Assembly (NCBI GenBank): GCA_030824515.1
Contig: JAVBXN010000009.1
Span: forward strand, 1 to 64,000
Origin: Pelobacter sp.
GTDB taxonomy: Bacteria; Desulfobacterota; Desulfuromonadia; Geobacterales; Pseudopelobacteraceae
DNA: 64,000 nt
Direction of reading: 5' to 3'
Each line of letters opens with the position of its first letter. Within the stretch, counting starts at the first letter, position 1. Below, piece after piece: positions 19,633-28,402 of the stretch. Below the pieces are notes generated by a model, which saw nothing but the letters and a program-made list of their open reading frames with translations, was not told the DNA's origin and searched no databases. The position numbers and the translations under genes are program-made.

Positions 19633-19938
19633 CTACTTGCCGAAGGCCAGCAGGAACTGTTTCAGCAAAAGTGGCGCATCGGATTTGATCTTGCCGGTCA
19701 TGAAGTCCATGATCCCGGGGCGATAGCCCTCATTCCAGATTTTGTTGAAGATGGCGGGACTGGTTGCGCAACTGCAATCCGCATCCGCCTCGGGTTTTCC
19801 GTCACGGATGTGGCATCCTTGGCTGTCAAGGGTAAGTGTTTTCTTTGTATCACCCACGGTAAAATAGAAAACGGTGGTTTCATCGAAAATGCCTTTTATG
19901 TAACTGTCCGGCAATGTTCTGAAAAGTTCTTCCTGCAT
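19633..19938 (-). CDS. SCP2 sterol-binding-like domain protein
   Basis: A 101-residue single-domain protein. It resembles bacterial SCP2-type lipid carriers: a beta sheet with FYFTVGDTKKTLTLDSQG, a DADCSCATSPAIF turn and the closing helix around GIMDFMTGKIKSDAPLLLKQF. In bacteria such proteins bind hydrophobic ligands, but none is known here. It follows a small membrane protein gene on the same strand. Confidence 0.75.
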   Translation of the reverse strand: MQEELFRTLPDSYIKGIFDETTVFYFTVGDTKKTLTLDSQGCHIRDGKPEADADCSCATSPAIFNKIWNEGYRPGIMDFMTGKIKSDAPLLLKQFLLAFGK

Positions 19939-19993
19939 TCATTCTCCCAAGTTAATCAAATAAGTTAATCATCAGCGGCGGAGATCCCAACCG

Positions 19994-20146
19994 TCACACA
20001 TTATCTATATCTGTCCTTTTCTGTTGAGCGCTGGCTTTTTTTGCGAGCCGCAGTCGCCGTCCACCCAGAAAAAGCTCCTCAATTACAATTGCCACAAAAC
20101 AGATGATAAACAGTGCGAATATGACTCCGAGAATCTTTGCAAACAT
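19994..20146 (-). CDS. Small single-pass membrane protein of 50 residues
   Basis: Starts MFAKILGVIFALFII with one membrane helix (about 4-26) and then a basic, Lys/Arg/Gln-rich tail ending TDIDNV. AGGAG precedes the ATG by nine bases. It lies 55 bp upstream of the SCP2 gene on the same strand, so the two may form an operon. Too short for family assignment. Confidence 0.55.
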   Translation of the reverse strand: MFAKILGVIFALFIICFVAIVIEELFLGGRRLRLAKKASAQQKRTDIDNV

Positions 20147-20484
20147 ATGCTGCTCCTACGGTTTTGAAGTGTTCGTACTTTTCGCCAGACTCATGTCACG
20201 CCCCCATTGAGTTGCGCTTTTCTTGCGGATATTACAAAAAAACTATCGACAATGCACACGAATAACGAAGCGCCGTACAAAATATTTCAGTTCCTGCGTA
20301 AAGTTTCGTTCTTGATTTGATTTTGTATGGCATGGCGGCGTGTTGGCGGGCATGTTTTCAGGCAGCATGCTTAAGGATTAGAATTTTGAGCAAGTATGTG
20401 ATATTTTTCGCGGATCGATTTTCCATCATTTGCGGATCCATCACACCAACAATTCGGCGCAAGGTAACTACAGGAGGGTAATTT
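20147..20484. other. Intergenic region, no gene seen
   Basis: These 338 bases separate a minus-strand small gene from the plus-strand AAA cassette, so they should contain two divergent promoters. I see no clear -35/-10 or -24/-12 pair. An ACAGGAGGGTAA ribosome site ends the region just before 20485. Confidence 0.4.
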
Positions 20485-21087
20485 ATGGAAGAAACGGTCA
20501 CTTTCTGGCTCGACAACAAGATATCATCGGGATTCAAGGTGGCGGAAATCGGCGCTCAGACTCTGGTATCTTATCGTGACAAGTACTATGTGATCGAGGG
20601 CGGGGCCGCGAAGATGAAGGGTGTCAGGCCGTTGCACTACTCCAAAACCTCGCTGCCGACAATCTGGAAAAAGGCCATCAAGGGCATTCTCCCCCCCCCA
20701 GTTACAGTCATAGTGCATCCGGAAGAGGAAAATCTGCCGGTAACAACATCGATAAAAAAGGAGCGACCCAAAATGAAAAAGATCGAACCGGCCGAAATGG
20801 AGCTGTCCGAAACATCTCCGCAGGAGTCAAAATCGCCTGCCCAGCCAGATACCTCGCCAGCGGCGAAGCCCGCCGCCAAGATCATTAAAAAGACGGAGGC
20901 CAGGCCGCTGCTCCAGAATATTGTCGTTGCCAATTGTCCTTATTGTAACCACAAGCATGAACTGGCGCTGGAGAAGGGTAAAAACGGCAAGCCGTTCTTC
21001 GTGGCCTGCGCCAGATGCACGGTGGAGTTTGCGGTGCGCTATGTGCCGGTGACGGTCTACCAGGCCCAGGTGGCGGCTTTCAAGTGA
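20485..21087 (+). CDS. Zinc-ribbon protein, first gene of AAA cassette
   Basis: 200 residues. An N-terminal domain (1-75) with WLDNKISSGFKV and SYRDKYYVIEG is unfamiliar. The middle (80-145) is low in complexity, Pro/Lys/Glu/Ala-rich and probably disordered. The C-terminal part carries a zinc ribbon with CPYCNHKHE and CARCTVEF, followed by a beta strand. AGGAGG precedes the ATG. It is 31 bp upstream of the AAA ATPase on the same strand. I know no function; a linker between a substrate and the ATPase is one idea. Confidence 0.7.
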   Translation: MEETVTFWLDNKISSGFKVAEIGAQTLVSYRDKYYVIEGGAAKMKGVRPLHYSKTSLPTIWKKAIKGILPPPVTVIVHPEEENLPVTTSIKKERPKMKKIEPAEMELSETSPQESKSPAQPDTSPAAKPAAKIIKKTEARPLLQNIVVANCPYCNHKHELALEKGKNGKPFFVACARCTVEFAVRYVPVTVYQAQVAAFK

Positions 21088-21118
21088 TCGGTAAAAATCA
21101 AATCGCGGAGCCTCTTTT

Positions 21119-21937
21119 ATGGAAAAGGTAACACTGGATGGCATAACACTTTCTCTGGCAGGTCCGGTGGAGCTCAATCTGAAATGGGTCGGCCAGGAAG
21201 AGCTGCTGCAGCAACTGCTGGCGGCCTGGATGGTGATCGATGAACGGGACATCCCCTTCAACCCGCGACTGATCGGCAAGCCTGGAGTGGGCAAAACCAC
21301 CCTGGCCTATGCCGCCGCCCGGCGCCTGGAAAGGCCGGTCTACCTGTACCAGGCCACAATGGACACCCGTCCCGAGGATCTGATCGTGACACCGGTGATC
21401 GGACCGGACGGCAGGATCCAGTATGCCGCCTCGTCACTGGTGTCGGCCATGCTGACCGGCGGGGTGCTGATTCTGGACGAGGGCAACCGCATGAGCGAAA
21501 AGGCCTGGGCTTCGCTGGCGCCGCTTCTGGACGATCGCCGCTACGTGGAGTCGATCGTGACCGGTCTGCGGATTCCGGCCCAGCGTGATTTCCGGATCGT
21601 GGTCACGATGAACGAGGATGCCTCGACCTTCGAGATCCCCGAATACATCCATTCTCGCCTGCAGCCCCAGATCTACATCGATTTTCCTGAAGCCGACGAG
21701 GAACTGGTGATCCTGCAGGAAAACCTCCCTTTTGCCGACAGCGGCATCCTCAAGTATGTGGTGGACTTCCTGCAGCGCTCCCACGCCGCCGATGAACTCT
21801 ACTCTGTTCGGGATGGCATCAACATCGCCCGCTATGCCCTCAAGATGTCCGCGGCCGGCGGTAAGCCGCCCCGCGACCTGCTCCGACTGGCGGTGCAGCG
21901 CATCCTGGGGGACGAAGCCCTGCCGTATCTGGTCTGA
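21119..21937 (+). CDS. MoxR-like AAA+ ATPase
   Basis: 272 residues. Walker A GKPGVGKT is at 53-60, Walker B is ILDEGNRM near 118, sensor 1 is VVTMNED, and arginine-rich SRLQPQIYIDFP follows. This is the AAA_5/dynein-related or MoxR class, which usually remodels a partner protein, often through a vWA-domain protein. No vWA gene is present here. The stop is two bases before the next gene, a 653-residue protein, so the two are very likely translated together and act as partners. Confidence 0.88.
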   Translation: MEKVTLDGITLSLAGPVELNLKWVGQEELLQQLLAAWMVIDERDIPFNPRLIGKPGVGKTTLAYAAARRLERPVYLYQATMDTRPEDLIVTPVIGPDGRIQYAASSLVSAMLTGGVLILDEGNRMSEKAWASLAPLLDDRRYVESIVTGLRIPAQRDFRIVVTMNEDASTFEIPEYIHSRLQPQIYIDFPEADEELVILQENLPFADSGILKYVVDFLQRSHAADELYSVRDGINIARYALKMSAAGGKPPRDLLRLAVQRILGDEALPYLV

Positions 21938-21939
21938 CC

Positions 21940-23901
21940 ATGCCCCAACGCCTGTACCTCGAACGATTCGGCCCGATCCAGGCCCTGCCGGTGCTGCATT
22001 ACCGGATGGAGTTTGCCCAACTGGTGCGGATGGCATTTCAGCGGGTCCGGCCGGATGCGGTGGCGATTGAACTGCCGCATACGCTGGAAGTCCCTTTTCT
22101 AAGGGCCTTGCGGCGCCTGCCGCAGATTTCGGTTATCAGCTACCGGTGTAAAACAAAGGATAAAGAAGAAACTGTCTACCTGCTGGTGGAACCGGCCGAC
22201 CCGCTGGTGGAGGCCGCCCGGTTGGCTCTGGAGCATGGTCTGCCGCTGCATCTGATCGATGTGGACAGTGACGGCTACCCCGGTCACGCGGAACAGTTGC
22301 CAGATTCCTACAGCGTATGCCGTATCGGGCTGGAGGCCTACTATCGCGAATACCGCGCCGCCTGTGCCTGGCAACTCCCCGGACGGGAGGATCAGCGTCG
22401 TGAACAGGGCATGGCTTTTCGTCTGCAGGAACTGGCCCGCCGGCACCAACGTATTCTTCTGGTCTGCGGCATGGCCCACCTGGAGCGGATCAAGCAACAC
22501 TATCATGCACCGCTGGCGGCGCCGCTGGAACGGGTCCGTCGCGAGGGGGTCGGCGTCTTCAACCTGCATCCCGAATCCTGCGGCGAGATTATGGCCGAGC
22601 ACCCATTCCTGTCGGCGGTCTATGAGTATCGTCGCGCAGTGTTGCCGGACGAGCCGCTGGAGAACGGGGCAGGTCTGCGCAAACGGTTTCATGCACTGGA
22701 GCTGATTGCCGGCGGTAAACAGGAGATCAGCGAAGAAAAGCTGCTGGACAATGCTATCCGCCGCAGTGCACGCCACCTGGGGCGCGAAGGCCTTTTTCTC
22801 GACCGGCAGCGGGTCATCTACCGTCTGTTCAGCGAGGCGTCCCGCCACTATCGCCAGGAGACCGGCGAAAACCTGCACCTCTGGCAAAAACGGGCTTTTT
22901 TCCGCTTTGCCCGCAACTACGCCCTGTCCGGCGGCATGCTGCTGCCGGACCTGTTCCAGTTGCTGGCGGCCGCGCGGGGCTGCATTGATGACAACTTTGC
23001 CTATGCCTTCTGCCGCCTGGCGGTCTGCTACCCCTGGCAGCAGGAGAGCAGCGACCTGGCCACCATCCGCATTTCTCCGGAAGAGATCTGGGGCGGCAGC
23101 CGCCGCATCCGCTTCCGGCCGCGCCAGAAGCGGGACAAGGGACTCTCCCGTTTCGGATTTCTGAAACGCAAACGGGAACGGCGCCCGGGCGAATGGCTGG
23201 AAGGCTTTGACGATCCCTCGATCTGCTCCTATCCCCCCGAGGATCTGGCGATAGAGGATTACGGCCGTTACCTGAAGCGCAAGGGGAGCATGCAGCTTTC
23301 GGAAGAGCTGACCCGCTGCGAGAAGTTCAGCAGCTCGATGCTGGACGGCATCGATATCCGCGAAACGATGCGCAACATCCACGAAGGGGCGATCTACGTC
23401 CGGGAACAGCTGCGGGCCAAGGGTGGGGTGGGGTGCCTGGTCGTGATTTTCGATGAGGATCGCCGCAATCTGAAATATTCCTACCGCATGACCTGGCTGG
23501 GGGAACATGATCAGGAATCGGACATGGCCTTCTATGCCAGCGACCCGGCCGAAAACGTGGTTGGTCCCGGCATCTGCCGCTGCGAGTACGGCGGTTTCCT
23601 GCTTTCCTATCCGCCGCGGCGCATGCTGGATGTCTGGGACGACCCGGATTACCGCATGGCTGTCAGTCGGGCCGAAGTCCTGCTGATGGCGGCGCTGGAT
23701 TATTCGGTAGAAAAGTACGTGGTCTATGCCGCCGCCAAGCCGCCCCGCAGCATCTTTAAACAGATGGCCGCCCGGCTGGACCGGCGCATCGTCTACATCC
23801 CGCTCGGTTCGCTGTCACCGGTCAAGCTCAGGCGGATGCGGATCATGCACATCCTGGCCGGCAAGGACAAACGCGAGATTGCCGGGGAGTATATCTGGTG
23901 A
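21940..23901 (+). CDS. 653-residue TraB/ChaN-like protein paired with AAA ATPase
   Basis: I do not recognise a named family. The first 210 residues have the layout of the TraB/ChaN/DUF5682 superfamily: RPDAVAIELPHTLEVPFL near residue 37, LHLIDVDSDGYPGH near 105, and ILLVCGMAHLERIKQHY near 170, with conserved-looking Glu, Asp and His. DUF5682 proteins are known to sit beside MoxR-type ATPases. The long C-terminal part (residues 240-653) is rich in Arg and aromatic residues and has no motif I can name. CRCEYGGFLLSYPP near 545 and GVGCLVVIFDED near 490 stand out. No signal peptide or membrane helix. Confidence 0.65.
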   Translation: MPQRLYLERFGPIQALPVLHYRMEFAQLVRMAFQRVRPDAVAIELPHTLEVPFLRALRRLPQISVISYRCKTKDKEETVYLLVEPADPLVEAARLALEHGLPLHLIDVDSDGYPGHAEQLPDSYSVCRIGLEAYYREYRAACAWQLPGREDQRREQGMAFRLQELARRHQRILLVCGMAHLERIKQHYHAPLAAPLERVRREGVGVFNLHPESCGEIMAEHPFLSAVYEYRRAVLPDEPLENGAGLRKRFHALELIAGGKQEISEEKLLDNAIRRSARHLGREGLFLDRQRVIYRLFSEASRHYRQETGENLHLWQKRAFFRFARNYALSGGMLLPDLFQLLAAARGCIDDNFAYAFCRLAVCYPWQQESSDLATIRISPEEIWGGSRRIRFRPRQKRDKGLSRFGFLKRKRERRPGEWLEGFDDPSICSYPPEDLAIEDYGRYLKRKGSMQLSEELTRCEKFSSSMLDGIDIRETMRNIHEGAIYVREQLRAKGGVGCLVVIFDEDRRNLKYSYRMTWLGEHDQESDMAFYASDPAENVVGPGICRCEYGGFLLSYPPRRMLDVWDDPDYRMAVSRAEVLLMAALDYSVEKYVVYAAAKPPRSIFKQMAARLDRRIVYIPLGSLSPVKLRRMRIMHILAGKDKREIAGEYIW

Positions 23902-23951
23902 AAACAGTATGCTCAGGAACGGTTCGAAACGAAAAATACGAGGAGTGAATA

Positions 23952-24758
23952 ATGACTCAAAGGGCAATACTCTGTCCCCGTTGCCGGCAGTTGATCGGCA
24001 GCGAAGAAAAGGTCTGCTCATGGTGCGGAACGTCGCGTTCGGCGTCATGGTGGCACCTGATAAACTGGACACAAAAGGGGGGTGACGGGGACTGGCTGGT
24101 CAAGGCCATCATCACGCTCAATGTGCTGTACTTTGCGCTTTCGCTGATGATCGGCGGCGGAAACGGGGGGGGATTCATGTCCCCGGGTGAGACCAGCCTG
24201 CGGATTTTGGGCGCCACCGGCACGATACCGATCGACTATTACGGCCGGATCTGGTCCTTGCTCAGTGCCAATTACCTGCATGGCGGCATTCTGCATATCA
24301 TATTCAACCTGATTGCGCTGCGCCAGATCGCGCCGCTGGTGATCGGAGAATACGGCCCCAGCCGCCTGCTGATCATCTACACGCTGGGTGGGGTCTTCGG
24401 TTTCATCGTCTCCTATCTGGCCGGCGTTTCATTTACTATCGGCGCTTCGGCGGCCGTCTGCAGCCTGATCGGTGCGATGCTCTATTACGGCAAGAGTCGC
24501 GGGGGCGCTTACGGCAACACGGTCTATCGCGAAGTAGGGGGCTGGATCTTCAGCCTGTTCCTGTTCGGGCTGATCTTTCCGGGGATCAACAACTGGGGGC
24601 ATGGCGGCGGCGTCGTCGGAGGTGTCCTGATCGGCATGATCGTGGGCTACAATGACCGCCGGCCTGAGTCGTGGATCCATAAGCTCCTGGCGCTGGTATG
24701 CGCCGCCATGACTGTTGCGGTGTTGGGGTGGGCGATATATGGTGCGATGCTGAGGTGA
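23952..24758 (+). CDS. Rhomboid intramembrane serine protease with zinc ribbon
   Basis: 268 residues. The N-terminus has a zinc ribbon (CPRCRQLIG and CSWCGTSR). Six or more membrane helices follow (from about residue 48). The rhomboid catalytic pair is Ser166 in TIGASAAV and His217 in NNWGHGGG. HGGILHIIFNLIAL is the typical helix 2 segment. Family members cleave membrane proteins within the bilayer. It follows the AAA cassette by 50 bp on the same strand, with a ribosome site GAGGAG, so it may be part of the operon. Its stop abuts the convergent gene at 24759. Confidence 0.9.
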   Translation: MTQRAILCPRCRQLIGSEEKVCSWCGTSRSASWWHLINWTQKGGDGDWLVKAIITLNVLYFALSLMIGGGNGGGFMSPGETSLRILGATGTIPIDYYGRIWSLLSANYLHGGILHIIFNLIALRQIAPLVIGEYGPSRLLIIYTLGGVFGFIVSYLAGVSFTIGASAAVCSLIGAMLYYGKSRGGAYGNTVYREVGGWIFSLFLFGLIFPGINNWGHGGGVVGGVLIGMIVGYNDRRPESWIHKLLALVCAAMTVAVLGWAIYGAMLR

Positions 24759-25613
24759 TTAGTGTTGTTTGGCGGTTGCTTTCGGGTGGCGGGCTGTAGG
24801 ATTCGGCAGCGGCGCGGCCGACTGGAGAAAGGCAAAGTTGCCACCCAGCGCAGCATAGGTGTCCAGGATCCTGGAGAGACCCTTTCTTTCCTGCTCGCTT
24901 ATCTCCCGTTTTACTTCCCCCTTTGCGCCGATACAGGTCAGCGAAGCCTTGCGCGATCTGAGAACGGCCTGCAGGGCGGTGTATGACTGCTTGTCGAGTA
25001 ACGCGTCGAAATATTCGGAAACCTTGTCCTCGAACTTCTCGGTTTTTACCATCGTGGGCAGGATCGTAAATGTTTTTCCATCGGCATTGATGCTGAAACT
25101 GGTGATGCCGATCGCTTTTTTACCTGCCGACTGGATGCAGATGCGTGGCCAGACCGTGCCGTAAATATCAACCAGGTAGATATAGAGGGCGTCTGTAGAT
25201 CTGTCGCGGGGCGATGTTTCGTCTAAATATTTAACCGGATTCTGGGGATTTTCAGCCACTTTCCTGATGCCGGGGCGTTTTTGCGATTTGGCCTCCTTTT
25301 CCAGCAATTTGCGCAATTCTTCGGATTCAGCGGAGTCTTTGAGGGGCTTGCCCAGCTGCATGTAGGCGGTTGAATTGTTGCCCTGCTTGATCGCTTCGCG
25401 GACGCTTTTGATTACTTCCTGGGGGGGGAGCTTGGCCAGAATCTGCTTCTTTTCGGCCTCGGTCACTATGACGGTCATCTCGCGGGGTTTGGCTGGTGGC
25501 GCTTCCAAATCGGTGAAAAGGTTGAGCAGGTAGAATATCACCGGGACCATCAGTACCGCTACGACGATGACGACCGTAAATTTCATTTCTTCGGACAGTT
25601 TTTTGAAAATCAT
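24759..25613 (-). CDS. Membrane-anchored protein of unknown function
   Basis: 284 residues with one N-terminal membrane helix (VVIVVAVLMVPVIFYLLNLF) and a soluble part that is mostly Lys/Glu-rich helix, then a mixed alpha/beta region. The frame is open far upstream to 26606, but that part is antisense to the topoisomerase. I choose ATG 25613 (MIFKKLSEEMKF). It is convergent with and directly abuts the rhomboid gene, and divergent from the topoisomerase. No family recognised. Confidence 0.65.
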   Translation of the reverse strand: MIFKKLSEEMKFTVVIVVAVLMVPVIFYLLNLFTDLEAPPAKPREMTVIVTEAEKKQILAKLPPQEVIKSVREAIKQGNNSTAYMQLGKPLKDSAESEELRKLLEKEAKSQKRPGIRKVAENPQNPVKYLDETSPRDRSTDALYIYLVDIYGTVWPRICIQSAGKKAIGITSFSINADGKTFTILPTMVKTEKFEDKVSEYFDALLDKQSYTALQAVLRSRKASLTCIGAKGEVKREISEQERKGLSRILDTYAALGGNFAFLQSAAPLPNPTARHPKATAKQH

Positions 25614-25760
25614 GATGATTCCACACCGGGATGATTGTGAATGCAAAAAGCTATACTGCCGAAAGTACACCAGTTTAATTGAATTCACCAGTGGAATATG
25701 TCGGTATCTGAGGCTAAGCGATTGGAAGATGATGATGGCGTTCAATATGTGTAGTAATCC

Positions 25761-27578
25761 ATGCTGATTATCGTGGAGTCGCCGACCAAGGCGAAAAAAA
25801 TCCAGGAGATCCTCAAGGTCAAAACCATTTCCACGGTGGGACATTTCAAGGATCTGCCCGATGCTTCGATCGGCGTCGATCTGAAGAGCTATGAGCCGAC
25901 CTTCGTTTACCACGAGAAGAAGGCCAACCTGCCCAGGGAACTGCGGGCGGCTGCCAAGGGTGAGACCGTAATGCTGGCCGGTGACCCTGACCGGGAAGGT
26001 TACGCCATCAGCTGCCATATTCATCAGGAGGTCCAATCCGTTGCCAGGGAGTGCCTGCGGATGGAGATCTTTGAAGTTACCGAGAAGGGATTGAAGGAGT
26101 CTCTGGCCAGGGCGGTGCCGTTCGAAAAGACCAACGCAGGGCTTTACAACGCCTTTCTCGGCCGCAGGATCGGAGATCGGCTGGTCGGCTACATCCTGTC
26201 GCCGATCGCCAGCAGGAGTCTGCGCGGCAAGTACAGCGTCGGAAGGGTGCAGTCTCCGGCTGTGCGTCTGGTGGTTGACCGTGAACGGGAGATTCGTGCG
26301 TTTGTACCGTCCCCTTATTGGATGCTGGATATTCAGCTGGACAAGGACGGCGTCAGGTTTCTGGCGCGGCACGTCAGGGGCAAGTTCGAACGGATCGAGG
26401 ATGCCCGGACTATTATGGATGCCATCCGCTCGGAAACCCATGCGTTGGCGATAAAGGTCGAAAAAAAGGAGGTCAGGCAATCGCCCAGGCCACCTTTCAC
26501 AACGGTTGATCTGCAGGCGGCGGCAGCCGTCCGCTTGAAACAGTCTCCCGAACAGACGATGAAGCTGGCCCAGGCGCTGTTCGATCACGGCATCATCACC
26601 TATCACCGTACCGATTCGGTCCGGATGGACGATGCCTTCATATCCGAGATTCGCGACTTCCTGGGCAAAACTCTCGGTTCAAACTATCTCCCCGAAAAAC
26701 CCAACCGGCACAAATCCAAAAACTCGCAGGCCGATGCGCATGAAGGCATCCGTCCCACCCATATGCATTCCATGGCCGATATTGCCGGAATCGTCAGAAA
26801 GGAGGGCTTGACACAGGAGCATGCCAAACTTTATGAACTGATCTTCAAACGTGCCGTTGCCAGCCAGATGGCTCCAGCCCGCTTTGATTCAACGGTCCTG
26901 CTTTTCGAGGTGGCCGGGGAACGCTTCAAGGCTTCCGGCAGGGTGCTGGTTTTCGACGGTTTTCTGAAGGTCTATGCCGAGCCGGATGAGGAAAAGGAAA
27001 AGGGTGAGGACGAAAAACTGCAACTATTGCCGCCGGTTGAGCCTGGTGAAATGGTGCCAAAATTGGGGGAAGTCCTGGATGAGAAAAAAACCAAACCGCC
27101 CGGACGCTTTACGCTGGGTTCACTGGTGAAGGAGCTGGAACGGTTGGGCATCGGCCGTCCCTCCACCTATGCCGCGATCACTAAAAATATTACCGAGCGG
27201 GGTTATGTCAGAGAAGAGAAGGGCAAGGTGGTTCCGATGCCGCCCGGTGAAACCCTGATCGATTATCTGAGGGGACAGCACGCCTGGGTCATAGATTATG
27301 AGCTGACCAGCAAGATGGAGAGTTTTCTGGATCTTGTGGTCGAGAACCGGGAAACCTGGCAGCGTTTTTGCCGTGGTGTTCACAACAAGATGGGGTTTGC
27401 CATACCGGCCGCGCGCGGCGTGGGTGGCGGTCCCAGCGAAGGGCAGCTCAAGTATTCGGCTGACCTGGCGGCTAAAAGCGGTTTGACCATCCCGGAGGAG
27501 ACGCTGAAGAGCGGCAGGGAACTTTCCCTCTGGATTGAAAAGGCTGTTGCCATGAAAACATCGCAGAAAAAGTCTTGA
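25761..27578 (+). CDS. topA: Type IA DNA topoisomerase, short form
   Basis: Cuts one DNA strand through a tyrosine to relax negative supercoils. TOPRIM starts MLIIVESPTKAKKI and contains GDPDREGYAIS. The active-site Tyr281 lies in HGIITYHRTDS. DAHEGIRPTHM and GIGRPSTYAAI, typical of topoisomerase I, are intact. At 605 residues it lacks the C-terminal zinc fingers of the standard enzyme (about 865 in E. coli). It is therefore probably a second, divergent type IA enzyme rather than the main TopA. No helicase domain, so not reverse gyrase. Confidence 0.9.
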   Translation: MLIIVESPTKAKKIQEILKVKTISTVGHFKDLPDASIGVDLKSYEPTFVYHEKKANLPRELRAAAKGETVMLAGDPDREGYAISCHIHQEVQSVARECLRMEIFEVTEKGLKESLARAVPFEKTNAGLYNAFLGRRIGDRLVGYILSPIASRSLRGKYSVGRVQSPAVRLVVDREREIRAFVPSPYWMLDIQLDKDGVRFLARHVRGKFERIEDARTIMDAIRSETHALAIKVEKKEVRQSPRPPFTTVDLQAAAAVRLKQSPEQTMKLAQALFDHGIITYHRTDSVRMDDAFISEIRDFLGKTLGSNYLPEKPNRHKSKNSQADAHEGIRPTHMHSMADIAGIVRKEGLTQEHAKLYELIFKRAVASQMAPARFDSTVLLFEVAGERFKASGRVLVFDGFLKVYAEPDEEKEKGEDEKLQLLPPVEPGEMVPKLGEVLDEKKTKPPGRFTLGSLVKELERLGIGRPSTYAAITKNITERGYVREEKGKVVPMPPGETLIDYLRGQHAWVIDYELTSKMESFLDLVVENRETWQRFCRGVHNKMGFAIPAARGVGGGPSEGQLKYSADLAAKSGLTIPEETLKSGRELSLWIEKAVAMKTSQKKS

Positions 27579-27904
27579 AATGTTTCGAAGGAATGACAAA
27601 TGAAAAGCCCGCCAATTAGTTTAGGCGGGCTTCGGTTTTTGATGTTTACTGTTACCTTTTCAAGGATTATTCCGGCTCCACTTGCCTCCGGAGCGATAAT
27701 GCATCCTGCTTGAATGTACTGCCCGGTGGAGTTTCTTCGATAGCATCGCCCCCCTTTTAACAGTTTTTTCCTTCTCCAACTAAGTTTAATATATCACTGT
27801 CAAATATATAATTAAAGGCTTTTTAATATAAAAATATCGGTATATAATTTCAAGTTTATAGTTTAAAAGTGTCTCGCAATGCAAAACAGCCATACAGGAG
27901 CCTT
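27579..27904. other. Intergenic region with second copy of structured RNA
   Basis: These 326 bases contain the RNA at 27598-27781 and its promoter-like upstream part to about 27840, then a short AT-rich stretch and the ribosome site of the next gene. The hairpin at 27605-27632 can also stop the plus-strand topoisomerase transcript because CGGTTTTT follows it on that side. Confidence 0.5.
27598..27781 (-). ncRNA. Unclassified structured RNA, copy B
   Basis: Homologous to 15945-16136; see that entry for the shared blocks. Here the -10-like box is at 27788-27793 and the terminator stem is AAGCCCGCC/GGCGGGCTT (27605-27632), followed on the minus strand by TTCATTT. The downstream gene on this strand is missing, because the RNA points into the 3' end of the topoisomerase gene. 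That argues for a free-standing RNA rather than a cis riboswitch. GGA occurs about five times (for example TTGGAGAAGGAAA), which would fit a CsrA-binding RNA, but that is only a guess. Confidence 0.6.
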
Positions 27905-28393
27905 ATGATGACAAACAACGATATTTTACGCAGGTTGCGCTATGCGCTGGATATCAGCAATCCGGCCATGGTTGAAATATTCAAGCTTTCCGGCTGCAAC
28001 ATCGAACAGCCCACCCTGCTCAAGTTTCTAAAAAAAGAAGATGAGGATGACTATATTGAGTGCAGCAATCCTCTGATGACGTTCTTTCTGGATGGTTTGA
28101 TAACCAAAAACAGGGGGCGCCGTGAACCGGCTGACGGTCAGGTGGCAAAACCTGATACAAACCTGACAAACAATACCATTTTGAAAAAACTGCGAATCGC
28201 CCTGGATTTCAAGGAAGACGATATGATCGCCGTTATGAAACTGGCGGACATCGTTATTTCAAAATCGGAATTGAGTGCGTTGTTCAGGAACAAGGGGCAC
28301 AAAAATTACAAGGAGTGTGGCGATCAGTTCCTGAGGAATTTTCTGAAGGGTCTGACCATACGACTCAGGAATACTGATCCGATCGAGGATTGA
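27905..28393 (+). CDS. DUF1456 family protein
   Basis: 162 residues built from two similar halves, each starting TNNDILRRLRYALDI or TNNTILKKLRIALDF and each containing a Phe/Lys-rich helix. That is the layout of the DUF1456 (YehS-like) family, whose function is unknown. The two ATGs at 27905 and 27908 follow CAGGAG. A frame back to 27869 has no ribosome site. The next gene is convergent, 9 bp away. Confidence 0.8.
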   Translation: MMTNNDILRRLRYALDISNPAMVEIFKLSGCNIEQPTLLKFLKKEDEDDYIECSNPLMTFFLDGLITKNRGRREPADGQVAKPDTNLTNNTILKKLRIALDFKEDDMIAVMKLADIVISKSELSALFRNKGHKNYKECGDQFLRNFLKGLTIRLRNTDPIED

Positions 28394-28402
28394 TTTCTGC
28401 TT

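Noticed and set aside
20147-20484. Sigma-54 (-24/-12) promoter before the AAA cassette
   Set aside because: No TGGC-N8-TTGC arrangement with correct spacing in the interval.
22099-23508. Minus-strand frame of 469 codons
   Set aside because: Antisense to the 653-residue protein. Long antisense frames are expected at this base composition; no ribosome site or family motif.
25614-26606. Upstream extension of the minus-strand membrane protein gene
   Set aside because: It would lie across the 5' half of the topoisomerase gene. The membrane helix and downstream part start naturally at ATG 25613.
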